A DNA stretch of 64,000 nt, from assembly GCF_002959855.1 (NCBI RefSeq), contig NZ_PPDB01000007.1, positions 372,001-436,000 of the forward strand. Reading direction: 5' to 3'. The translations under genes were made by a program, and so were the position numbers. Below the pieces are notes generated by a model. That model worked only from the letters and a program-made list of their open reading frames with translations. It was not told where the DNA came from and did not search any database. Shown here piece after piece: positions 56,629 through 64,000 of the stretch. The stretch comes from Veillonella denticariosi JCM 15641 (GTDB lineage: Bacteria > Bacillota > Negativicutes > Veillonellales > Veillonellaceae). Position 1 is the stretch's first letter. Each line of letters begins with the position of its first letter.

Positions 56629-58038
56629 TTAACCGATAGAACCTTCTAATTCAAGGTTGATTAGATTGTTCATTTCAACTGCATATTCAAGCGGCAATTC
56701 TTTGGAAATCGGTTCAACGAAGCCTCGAACAAGCATTGCCCGAGCTTCTTCTTCACTGATACCGCGAGTCATGAGATAGAAAATCGCCTCATCGGAAATA
56801 CGACCGATTTTAGCTTCATGACCTAAATCCACATTATCGTTTTCAACGATAATAGCCGGGATTGTATCCGATTGAGATTCAGCATCAAGCATTAACGATT
56901 CGCAGGAAACAGTAGCCTTTGCATGTTCCGCCTTTGGACCGATTTTCAAAAGGCCGCGGTAGATTGCAGCGCCACCGGATTTGGAAATGGATTTAGAGTT
57001 TACATTACTTGTCGTATATGGTGCATTATGAACCACTTTACATCCTGTATCGAGGAATTGTCCTTCACCGGCAAATGTTACACCCGTAAATTCCGCATGA
57101 GCACCTTCACCATTTAGAATACTCATCGGATACAAGCAGGATACCTTGGATCCGAAGGAACCGGAAACCCATTCAATTGTCCCGCCTTTGCCTACAACAC
57201 AACGTTTCGTGTTGAGATTATACATATTTTTAGACCAGTTTTCAATTGTAGAATAACGCAATGTAGCATTATCCTTAACGAACAATTCAACTGCGCCCGC
57301 ATGAAGATTGGATACATCATATTTAGGAGCGGAACAACCTTCTATAAAGTGAAGCTTTGCACCTTCCTCCACGATGATCATCGTATGCTCAAATTGACCT
57401 GCACCCGGCGCATTCAAACGGAAGTAGGACTGCAACGGAATATCTACCTGTACGCCGGCCGGAACGTATACGAAGGAACCGCCTGACCACACGGCGCCAT
57501 GAAGGGCCGCCCATTTATGGTCCGTAGGAGGAATCAAGGTCATCCAGTATTTTTTTACGATTTCTTCATGTTCATGAAGAGCCGTTTCAATATCGGTATA
57601 TATAACCCCCTGTTTAACAAGATCTTCTTGAATACTGTGGTATACAACCTCTGAGTCATACTGAGCACCTACACCTGCAAGAGATGTTTTTTCCGCTTCA
57701 GGAATACCTAAGCGGTCAAATGTGCTTTTAATTTCTTCCGGAACTTCATCCCAGTTTTCTTTCATATCAACTTTCGGCTTAACATAGGTATGAATATTTG
57801 CCATATCCAAGCCGGAAATATCGGGAATCCAGTTAGGAATTCCCATGCGATTATAAATCTCCAGGGACTTCAAACGGAATTCGAGCATCCATTCAGGTTC
57901 ATTTTTATTGGCCCAAATTTCCCGGATGATATCTTCCGTCAAACCGGTATCCGAAATATAAGAATATTCAAAGTCATTCTTTATATCGTAGACACCGCGG
58001 TCCATATCCGCCACTTGGGTTTTCTTTCTTTGTTCCAT
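56629..58038 (-). CDS. sufB: Fe-S assembly scaffold subunit SufB
   Basis: The 469-residue core scaffold has SSLAGVGAQYDSE-like start region, HGAVWSGGSFVYVPAGVQVDIPLQ, GCSAPKYDVSNLHAGAVE, the beta-helix and the C-terminal GHEAKIGRISDEAIFYLMTRGISEEEA. The conserved Cys and His for cluster assembly fall in the central region. It is 8 bases downstream of sufC. Confidence 0.96.
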   Translation of the reverse strand: MEQRKKTQVADMDRGVYDIKNDFEYSYISDTGLTEDIIREIWANKNEPEWMLEFRLKSLEIYNRMGIPNWIPDISGLDMANIHTYVKPKVDMKENWDEVPEEIKSTFDRLGIPEAEKTSLAGVGAQYDSEVVYHSIQEDLVKQGVIYTDIETALHEHEEIVKKYWMTLIPPTDHKWAALHGAVWSGGSFVYVPAGVQVDIPLQSYFRLNAPGAGQFEHTMIIVEEGAKLHFIEGCSAPKYDVSNLHAGAVELFVKDNATLRYSTIENWSKNMYNLNTKRCVVGKGGTIEWVSGSFGSKVSCLYPMSILNGEGAHAEFTGVTFAGEGQFLDTGCKVVHNAPYTTSNVNSKSISKSGGAAIYRGLLKIGPKAEHAKATVSCESLMLDAESQSDTIPAIIVENDNVDLGHEAKIGRISDEAIFYLMTRGISEEEARAMLVRGFVEPISKELPLEYAVEMNNLINLELEGSIG

Positions 58039-58046
58039 AGTGCCTC

Positions 58047-58790
58047 CTATGCTAATGATTTGTATGCGTCATAACCTTTTTCTTCGATTTCACGCACGAG
58101 AGAAGCATCCCCGGTTTTAACGATTTTACCGTTGATTAAAACATGAACAAAATCAGGTTTCAATTTTTGTAAAATTTGGTTATGATGCGTGATAATCAAT
58201 ACAGCATTATCTTCATTGTGAAAGCGCTGTACCCCTTCAGATACGATACGAACCGCATCTACGTCAAGACCGGAATCGGTTTCATCAAGAATCGCCAATT
58301 TAGGATTCAAAATGGACATTTGAAGGATTTCATTCTTCTTGCGTTCACCGCCGGAAAACCCTTCATTTACATAACGTTGTGCATAAGATGTATCAAAAGA
58401 TAATTCATCCATCTTGGTTTTCAGCTCTTTTTTGAACGCCAACGCCCGTACGTTCTCACCTGTAATTGTGGATTTAGCTGTACGGATAAAATTTTCTACA
58501 GTAATTCCCGGAACGGAAATAGGATTCTGAAAGGACATAAAGATACCTGCTTTGGCGCGATCATTTACGGCATCTTCCGTAATATCCTTACCGTCAAAAA
58601 TGATAGAACCCTCGTCCACTGTATAGGTAGGATTCCCCATAATAGCATTGGCCAAGGTGGACTTGCCGGCACCATTTGTCCCCATTACGACATGAATTTC
58701 ACCCTTATTAATTGTTAAATTGATACCCTTCAAGATCTGTTTCTCTTCGACAGATACCTTTAAGTCTTTTACCTGAAGTAATTCAGCCAA
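58047..58790 (-). CDS. sufC: Fe-S assembly ATPase SufC
   Basis: An ABC-type ATPase energising the SufBCD scaffold. The 247-residue protein has Walker A GTNGAGKSTLANAIMG, the ABC signature GFSGGERKKNEILQ and Walker B LAILDETDSGLDVDA. The start is the TTG at 58790 (MAELLQVKDL), with AAGGAG 8 bases upstream; the nearby in-frame GTG overlaps that site. It is the first gene of the sufCBDSU set and has a promoter-hairpin unit upstream. Confidence 0.95.
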   Translation of the reverse strand: MAELLQVKDLKVSVEEKQILKGINLTINKGEIHVVMGTNGAGKSTLANAIMGNPTYTVDEGSIIFDGKDITEDAVNDRAKAGIFMSFQNPISVPGITVENFIRTAKSTITGENVRALAFKKELKTKMDELSFDTSYAQRYVNEGFSGGERKKNEILQMSILNPKLAILDETDSGLDVDAVRIVSEGVQRFHNEDNAVLIITHHNQILQKLKPDFVHVLINGKIVKTGDASLVREIEEKGYDAYKSLA

Positions 58791-58872
58791 AATGTTCACT
58801 CCTTCTTATTATGTATATTGCCATTACAGGATATATACATCTATTTTATGTAAAACATATATAATGACACAT

Positions 58873-58947
58873 ATAAAAAGGCGGTACGCACTAACGTGGA
58901 TACCGCCGTATTTCTCGCCAACTTAGCAAGTGTGTGCATAACAATCT
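58873..58947 (-). ncRNA. Candidate small RNA or attenuated leader upstream of the suf operon
   Basis: A promoter at 58954-58982 would start a transcript of about 75 nt. It contains two hairpins: CTTGC/GCGAG (about 58930-58914) and a strong GGCGGTA/TACCGCC stem (58907-58880) with TTTTTATATG after it, i.e. an intrinsic terminator. sufC begins about 80 bases further on, without a clear second promoter. It could be an independent small RNA or a leader controlling suf. I do not recognise it as a known riboswitch. Confidence 0.5.
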
Positions 58948-58953
58948 ACACTC

Positions 58954-58982
58954 ATTATACATTCTTATCTAAATGATAGCAA
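58954..58982 (-). promoter_or_regulatory. Promoter of the suf leader/small RNA
   Basis: TTGCTA (58982-58977) and TATAAT (58959-58954) are separated by 17 bases. Confidence 0.65.
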
Positions 58983-59089
58983 GATATTCCTACTAAAATA
59001 TACTGGAATTAAAAGAATATCAAGTATTACATATATTGATACGTTTTTATTAGTATTCGTTCTCATCCTATTCGATTCTCAATATTAAA

Positions 59090-60346
59090 TTATAACTTGG
59101 AAAAATCTAATGTACGGAATAAATCATCATATGTTTCGGCACGACGGATTTGCGTAACAGAACCATCTTTATGCAGGAGTAATTCCGCTGAGCGCAATTT
59201 ACCATTATAGTTAAAACCCATCGAATGTCCATGCGCCCCCGTATCATGAATTATGATACGATCACCTATATCGATTTTAGGCAATTTCCGTTGGATAGCA
59301 AATTTATCATTATTTTCACACAATGATCCTGTCACATCATATACATGATCCTTTGGTTCATTTTCCTTACCCATGACTGTAATGTGGTGATATGATCCGT
59401 ATAATGCCGGACGCATAAGATCGGCCATACAGGAATCAAGCCCGATATAATGACGATATATATCCTTCTTATGAATTGCTGTAGATACAAGGTACCCGAA
59501 TGGGCCTGTTACCATGCGCCCGCATTCATATGCCAAGGCGATATCATTGAGACCATTGCCTTTTATAATCCTGTCATATGCGTCATGAATACGTTGGCCT
59601 AACCGTTCAAAGTCAACAGGTGTGTCCTCCGGTTTATACGCAACGCCTACACCGCCGCCAAGATCGATAAACTCGACATCAATGCCAAGTTTGTCTTTGA
59701 TGTCTACAGCAAGATTAAAGCAGATTTCCGCAGTACCTACAAGGCCGTCAATATCCAATTCATTGGACACAACCATCGTATGTAAGCCGAAATGTTTAAC
59801 ACCTTTCGCCTGTAATTGCTCATAGGCCTCAAATATTTGATCACGGGTCATACCGTATTTAGCTTCCTCGGGAAGACCGATAATTGTATTACCGCCTTCT
59901 TTCAAAGGACCCGGATTATAGCGTACACAAAATGTGTCGGGTAAAGACCCATGATTCTTTTCAAGATATTCTATATGTGTAATATCATCTAGATTGATAA
60001 TAGCTCCTAACTCCAATGCTTTTTTATATTCCACATATGGCGTATCGTTGGATGTGAACATAATATCGTGACCCTTTATGCCCACCTTTTCACACAGCAA
60101 TAACTCCGCCAACGAGGAACAATCCGCACCGACACCCAAATTTTGCAACAGTCGCATAATATATGGATTCGGGGTAGCTTTTACGGCAAAGTACTGTTTG
60201 AACCCCTTGTTCCAGGAAAATGCATGGATGAAAGATTTCATATTGTTAATAATGCCTTCCTCATCATAGATGTGGAAAGGTGTTGGATAGTCAGCGATAA
60301 TGGCTTCCAACTGTTCAGCTGTAAACGGAACTGTTTTCGTATTCAT
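59090..60346 (-). CDS. PLP-dependent diaminopimelate decarboxylase-type enzyme (LysA-like)
   Basis: The 418-residue fold III decarboxylase has the Schiff-base lysine in YFAVKATPNP, FGLHTMV, the phosphate-binding IDLGGGVGVAY, ECGRMVTGPFGYLVS and the active-site-cysteine block TGSLCENNDKF. These fit LysA (meso-diaminopimelate to lysine). Ornithine-type or carboxynorspermidine-type activity is less likely from these motifs but not excluded. The ATG at 60346 follows AGAGAGG. A terminator sits only 20 bases upstream, so read-through from doxX or an internal promoter must drive it. Confidence 0.85.
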   Translation of the reverse strand: MNTKTVPFTAEQLEAIIADYPTPFHIYDEEGIINNMKSFIHAFSWNKGFKQYFAVKATPNPYIMRLLQNLGVGADCSSLAELLLCEKVGIKGHDIMFTSNDTPYVEYKKALELGAIINLDDITHIEYLEKNHGSLPDTFCVRYNPGPLKEGGNTIIGLPEEAKYGMTRDQIFEAYEQLQAKGVKHFGLHTMVVSNELDIDGLVGTAEICFNLAVDIKDKLGIDVEFIDLGGGVGVAYKPEDTPVDFERLGQRIHDAYDRIIKGNGLNDIALAYECGRMVTGPFGYLVSTAIHKKDIYRHYIGLDSCMADLMRPALYGSYHHITVMGKENEPKDHVYDVTGSLCENNDKFAIQRKLPKIDIGDRIIIHDTGAHGHSMGFNYNGKLRSAELLLHKDGSVTQIRRAETYDDLFRTLDFSKL

Positions 60347-60364
60347 AATAACCTCTCTATAAAA

Positions 60365-60395
60365 TAAAAGGCTCATCAAAATGATGAGCCTTTAT
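60365..60395 (-). terminator. Rho-independent terminator after doxX, directly before the LysA-like gene
   Basis: AAAGGCTCATC and GATGAGCCTTT arms with a 5-base loop are followed by TTATTTTATAG on the minus strand. Confidence 0.88.
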
Positions 60396-60405
60396 ATCCC
60401 AATTA

Positions 60406-60822
60406 TTATTTAAATAAAGCTTTATCTAAACTATAGCGACCTGCACCGGCAAAGAACAACATAATGGCTCCGAAACCAAGTTGAGACGGATAGTCCCAGC
60501 CAAAGAAACTGCCGTTCAGATTAATAATGGTAGCCGTTGCTAAAGTGCCTACAAGCAGAATAGCACCAATACGTGTAAATAATCCTACCGCAATAAGAAT
60601 ACCGCCAATTATTTCAGCAAGTGCAGCCGCAGTTCCCAGCATTTCATAGCCGCCGGATACACCTAAAGGAGCCAGCATGGCACCTACCTTGTATAATCCT
60701 TGAGAGCCGTTAAGCCATTTTAAATAGCCATGATAAAACATGGAAATCCCCAATGCTAATCGATAGATAAACAAGCCAAAGTTAATATAATTAGGTTTAC
60801 TTTTGAATATAAAGTTTAACAC
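60406..60822 (-). CDS. DoxX-family membrane protein
   Basis: The 138-residue protein has four membrane helices. Features of the family are the N-terminal FGLFIYRLALGISMFYHGYLKWL, the ALAEIIGGILIAVGLFTRIGAILLV segment and the C-terminal AGAGRYSLDKALF. The function of DoxX proteins is diverse, with redox or thiosulfate-related roles in some. The start is the GTG at 60822, with GAGG 7 bases upstream. Its promoter is at 60868-60897. Confidence 0.85.
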   Translation of the reverse strand: MLNFIFKSKPNYINFGLFIYRLALGISMFYHGYLKWLNGSQGLYKVGAMLAPLGVSGGYEMLGTAAALAEIIGGILIAVGLFTRIGAILLVGTLATATIINLNGSFFGWDYPSQLGFGAIMLFFAGAGRYSLDKALFK

Positions 60823-60867
60823 AGTAACACCTCTTTCTCTATTATATAGATAAATTTCAATATACAA

Positions 60868-60897
60868 AGTATATATTAAAATAGTGCTACTTGTCAA
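60868..60897 (-). promoter_or_regulatory. doxX promoter
   Basis: TTGACA (60897-60892) and TATACT (60873-60868) have an 18-base spacer. A perfect 14-base palindrome lies just upstream. Confidence 0.72.
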
Positions 60898-60912
60898 ACA
60901 AGACTCATATAA

Positions 60913-60926
60913 AATTCTATAGAATT
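60913..60926. promoter_or_regulatory. Perfect palindrome upstream of the doxX promoter
   Basis: AATTCTATAGAATT is a perfect 14-base palindrome, 16 bases upstream of the -35 box. An activator- or repressor-binding site is possible; the regulator is not known. Confidence 0.4.
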
Positions 60927-61020
60927 ATAACATACTAACCTTTCAAAATCAATTTTATCGATGTTAATTATTAACGCAAGAATTTACAATCAAAATTATT
61001 CGACTAATACATCGAAAATC

Positions 61021-61078
61021 AAAAATAACCCTAATGAATTTAAGAGTATAGAAATCTTAATTCATTAGGGTTATTGTA
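61021..61078 (-). terminator. Rho-independent terminator after groEL
   Basis: AATAACCCTAATGAATT and its near-complement form a stem of about 20 bp, followed by TTTTTGATTT on the minus strand. Confidence 0.93.
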
Positions 61079-61106
61079 AAATTGACTAGAAAGTTTTAGC
61101 AGCTGA

Positions 61107-62744
<1,638 letters not shown>

Positions 62745-62831
62745 CTACATAATTGGACTATCCAATGCAATAGAAATATATATCTGTGAAAGCGCTATAT
62801 GAATACTCAAATATAACGCTTCTAATAAATA

Positions 62832-62857
62832 TTTAACCTATTATTTTAACCTATTAT
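62832..62857. repeat. Perfect 13-base tandem duplication overlapping the groES stop codon
   Basis: TTTAACCTATTAT occurs twice head-to-tail (62832-62844 and 62845-62857); the groES stop lies in the second copy. It looks like a recent slippage duplication. Confidence 0.7.
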
Positions 62858-63135
62858 AATATTGCTAGAATATCGCGTTCACTGATAATCAAGTGAGTAG
62901 CGCCGTCGATTTCTAACTCGCTACCGGCATATTTCGCGAACATAACATGGTCGCCAACCTTAACTTCCGGAGCTACACGTTGACCATTGTCACATAGTTT
63001 ACCGGAACCTACAGCTACGACTTCACCTTCTTGAGGTTTTTCTTTTGCTGTATCGGGAAGAAAAATACCGCTCTTCGTTTTTTCCTCTTTTTCTACTAAA
63101 CGAATAACAACACGATCAGCTAATGGTTTTAACAT
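62854..63135 (-). CDS. groES: Co-chaperonin GroES
   Basis: The 93-residue lid of GroEL has [19 protein letters not shown], the mobile loop SGIFLPDTA and [21 protein letters not shown] lies 8 bases before the ATG at 63135. A promoter and a perfect CIRCE element upstream indicate HrcA control of both gro genes. hrcA itself is not in the window. Confidence 0.98.
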   Translation of the reverse strand: MLKPLADRVVIRLVEKEEKTKSGIFLPDTAKEKPQEGEVVAVGSGKLCDNGQRVAPEVKVGDHVMFAKYAGSELEIDGATHLIISERDILAIL

Positions 63136-63168
63136 ATGATGTCACTCCTTTTTTATCTCATTCACCTG

Positions 63169-63195
63169 TTAGCACTCAAAGACATCGAGTGCTAA
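63169..63195. promoter_or_regulatory. CIRCE element (HrcA operator)
   Basis: TTAGCACTC and GAGTGCTAA are separated by 9 bases, an exact match to the CIRCE consensus, between the promoter and the groES ribosome site. Confidence 0.97.
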
Positions 63196-63206
63196 TTACA
63201 AGTATT

Positions 63207-63234
63207 ATTATAACCTAACTTAAAATAATTGCAA
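63207..63234 (-). promoter_or_regulatory. groESL promoter
   Basis: TTGCAA (63234-63229) and TATAAT (63212-63207) are separated by 16 bases, directly upstream of CIRCE. Confidence 0.75.
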
Positions 63235-63259
63235 GACTTTATTTTGATTTTTTGACTAT

Positions 63260-63838
63260 TTAGGTTTTTCCTGATTTATTAACTTGTTCAATAATACATT
63301 GACAGGTTTTTACTATAGACATATGTTGCTTCATACTTAGGCTTCGTATACGTCCATAGGCTTCTTCCTCGGAAATTTTATATAGCTCCATAAGAATGCC
63401 CGTCCCTCTTTGAATAAGCTTGCGCTCTTCCAAGGATTGTTCCAATTGAACCATCTGCCTCCTTAAGCTTTCATCGGATTTAAAACGTCCTAACGCCATT
63501 TCCAAGGTAGGCATCAACTGATCCTCCCGCAACGGTTTGATTAAATAACCGTACACCCCCGATTCACGGGCTTTATCAATTAAATCCTGTTGGCTATAAC
63601 TCGTGAGTAACACAACCGGTGCATAATGATGAAAACCGATTTGTCGGGCCGCCTCGATACCGTCCAACTCAGGCATTTTTACATCCATTAAAATAATGTC
63701 AGGATGATGATCTTTGCATAATTGAATCGCTTCTATTCCATTGGAGCCTTCCCCTACCACTTCATGGCCTTGAGACTCCAATATATCCCGTAAATCCATA
63801 CGAATAAGGGATTCATCGTCTACAATAGCTATGCGCAT
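63260..63838 (-). CDS. Response regulator with RNA-binding ANTAR output domain
   Basis: The 192-residue protein has a receiver domain (residues 1-120) with DD at 7-8, the phosphoacceptor Asp52 in IILMDVKMPELDG, and Thr/Lys at LLTSYS and YLIKPL. A short coiled coil follows, then an ANTAR domain (residues about 130-187, LIQRGTGILMELYKISEEEAYGRIRSLSM). ANTAR proteins (EutV, AmiR, NasR) act as antiterminators binding paired hairpins in mRNA leaders. Its ATG immediately follows the TAA of the kinase gene. The signal and target RNAs are not visible here. Confidence 0.92.
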   Translation of the reverse strand: MRIAIVDDESLIRMDLRDILESQGHEVVGEGSNGIEAIQLCKDHHPDIILMDVKMPELDGIEAARQIGFHHYAPVVLLTSYSQQDLIDKARESGVYGYLIKPLREDQLMPTLEMALGRFKSDESLRRQMVQLEQSLEERKLIQRGTGILMELYKISEEEAYGRIRSLSMKQHMSIVKTCQCIIEQVNKSGKT

Positions 63839-64000
63839 TTATTTCTCCTTTTTCATATGAATCGTAACAGTCACACCTTTTTGTGAATTCGCTATGCGTA
63901 AAGATCCTTTTAATTCATGGGTGACCAGATTATTAATAATTGTCAATCCTAATCGCTTATTAGAAACTATATCGAAATCTTCCGGCAATCCACGACCGTC
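63839..64000 (-). CDS. Sensor histidine kinase, C-terminal fragment (cut by window edge)
   Basis: The last 53 residues are visible: DGRGLPEDFD (a G1/G2-type ATP-lid motif), RLGLTIINNLV and a final beta-strand GVTVTIHMKKEK. This is the end of an HATPase domain, resembling the HisKA_2 kinases (EutW/PdtaS type) that pair with ANTAR regulators. It is directly coupled to the regulator downstream (TAAATG). The sensor part lies outside the window. Confidence 0.85.
   Translation of the reverse strand, partial: DGRGLPEDFDIVSNKRLGLTIINNLVTHELKGSLRIANSQKGVTVTIHMKKEK

Noticed and set aside
58180-58780. SufC considered as a generic ABC-transporter ATPase
   Set aside because: The sufB and sufD genes follow directly and the signature GFSGGERKKNEILQ is SufC-specific.
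58983-59021. GATATTC/GAATATC inverted repeat downstream of the LysA-like gene as its terminator
   Set aside because: The arms are short and AT-rich, the loop is about 25 bases, and no T tract follows.

Overview
The window is a stretch of core chromosome from a diderm Firmicute of the class Negativicutes, most likely Veillonella or a close relative. This is inferred, not searched. Gene content and order are Firmicute (ctsR-mcsA-mcsB-clpC-radA, cysS-mrnC-rlmB-sigH, secG-rnr-smpB, gatCAB, T-box leaders, CIRCE, sufCBDSU). Yet there are outer-membrane genes: a Wzi-like beta-barrel and an RND pump with its lipoprotein adaptor. The DNA is moderately AT-rich. Almost every gene is on the minus strand; the only convincing plus-strand gene is at 52639-53145.

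Layout, left to right (transcription mostly runs right to left). 1-3.5 kb: yifB (cut by the edge), yraN, rnhB, rbgA, rplS. 3.7-7.4 kb: a MarR regulator and glyQS behind a T-box. 7.5-9.0 kb: a Wzi-like outer-membrane protein. 9.1-16.5 kb: two radical-SAM genes, phoH, ybeY, era, a CNNM/CorC protein and recO, tightly packed. 16.5-24.7 kb: a small membrane protein, then pcrA-ligA-gatC-gatA-gatB. 24.9-30.3 kb: manganese pyrophosphatase and an AcrAB-type efflux pair. 30.6-34.2 kb: an AT-rich peptidase E gene, tmRNA, and an S-component-bioW-bioF operon behind a promoter with a BirA-like operator. 34.3-38.2 kb: smpB, rnr, secG, sigH. 38.2-46.2 kb: rlmB, mrnC, cysS with T-box, a BASS transporter, gltX, ispDF, a PIN/TRAM protein. 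46.2-52.5 kb: radA and the ctsR-mcsA-mcsB-clpC stress operon. 52.6-53.1 kb: a divergent AdoMet-decarboxylase-like gene. 53.2-58.8 kb: suf genes with a HAD phosphatase at the end. 59-61 kb: a LysA-type decarboxylase and DoxX. 61-63.2 kb: groES-groEL under CIRCE. 63.3-64 kb: an ANTAR response regulator and the end of its histidine kinase.

How it works together: the window concentrates translation (glyQS, cysS, gltX, gatCAB, ribosome assembly GTPases, tmRNA/SmpB/RNase R rescue), protein quality control (CtsR regulon, GroE), Fe-S assembly, DNA repair (RecO, RadA, PcrA, LigA) and biotin precursor synthesis.

The most unusual item is the plus-strand gene at 52639. Its sequence matches bacterial S-adenosylmethionine decarboxylase along the whole core, but the pyruvoyl-forming serine and the catalytic cysteine are both phenylalanine, and it carries a long basic tail. 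It looks like a pseudoenzyme sharing a control region with ctsR. Other points of interest are a promoter-hairpin unit ahead of the suf operon that could be a leader attenuator or a small RNA, a candidate pimelate/biotin S-component under BirA-type control, and several intrinsic terminators placed so close to the next gene that the downstream gene may depend on read-through. No rRNA, tRNA, CRISPR, IS element or prophage was seen.
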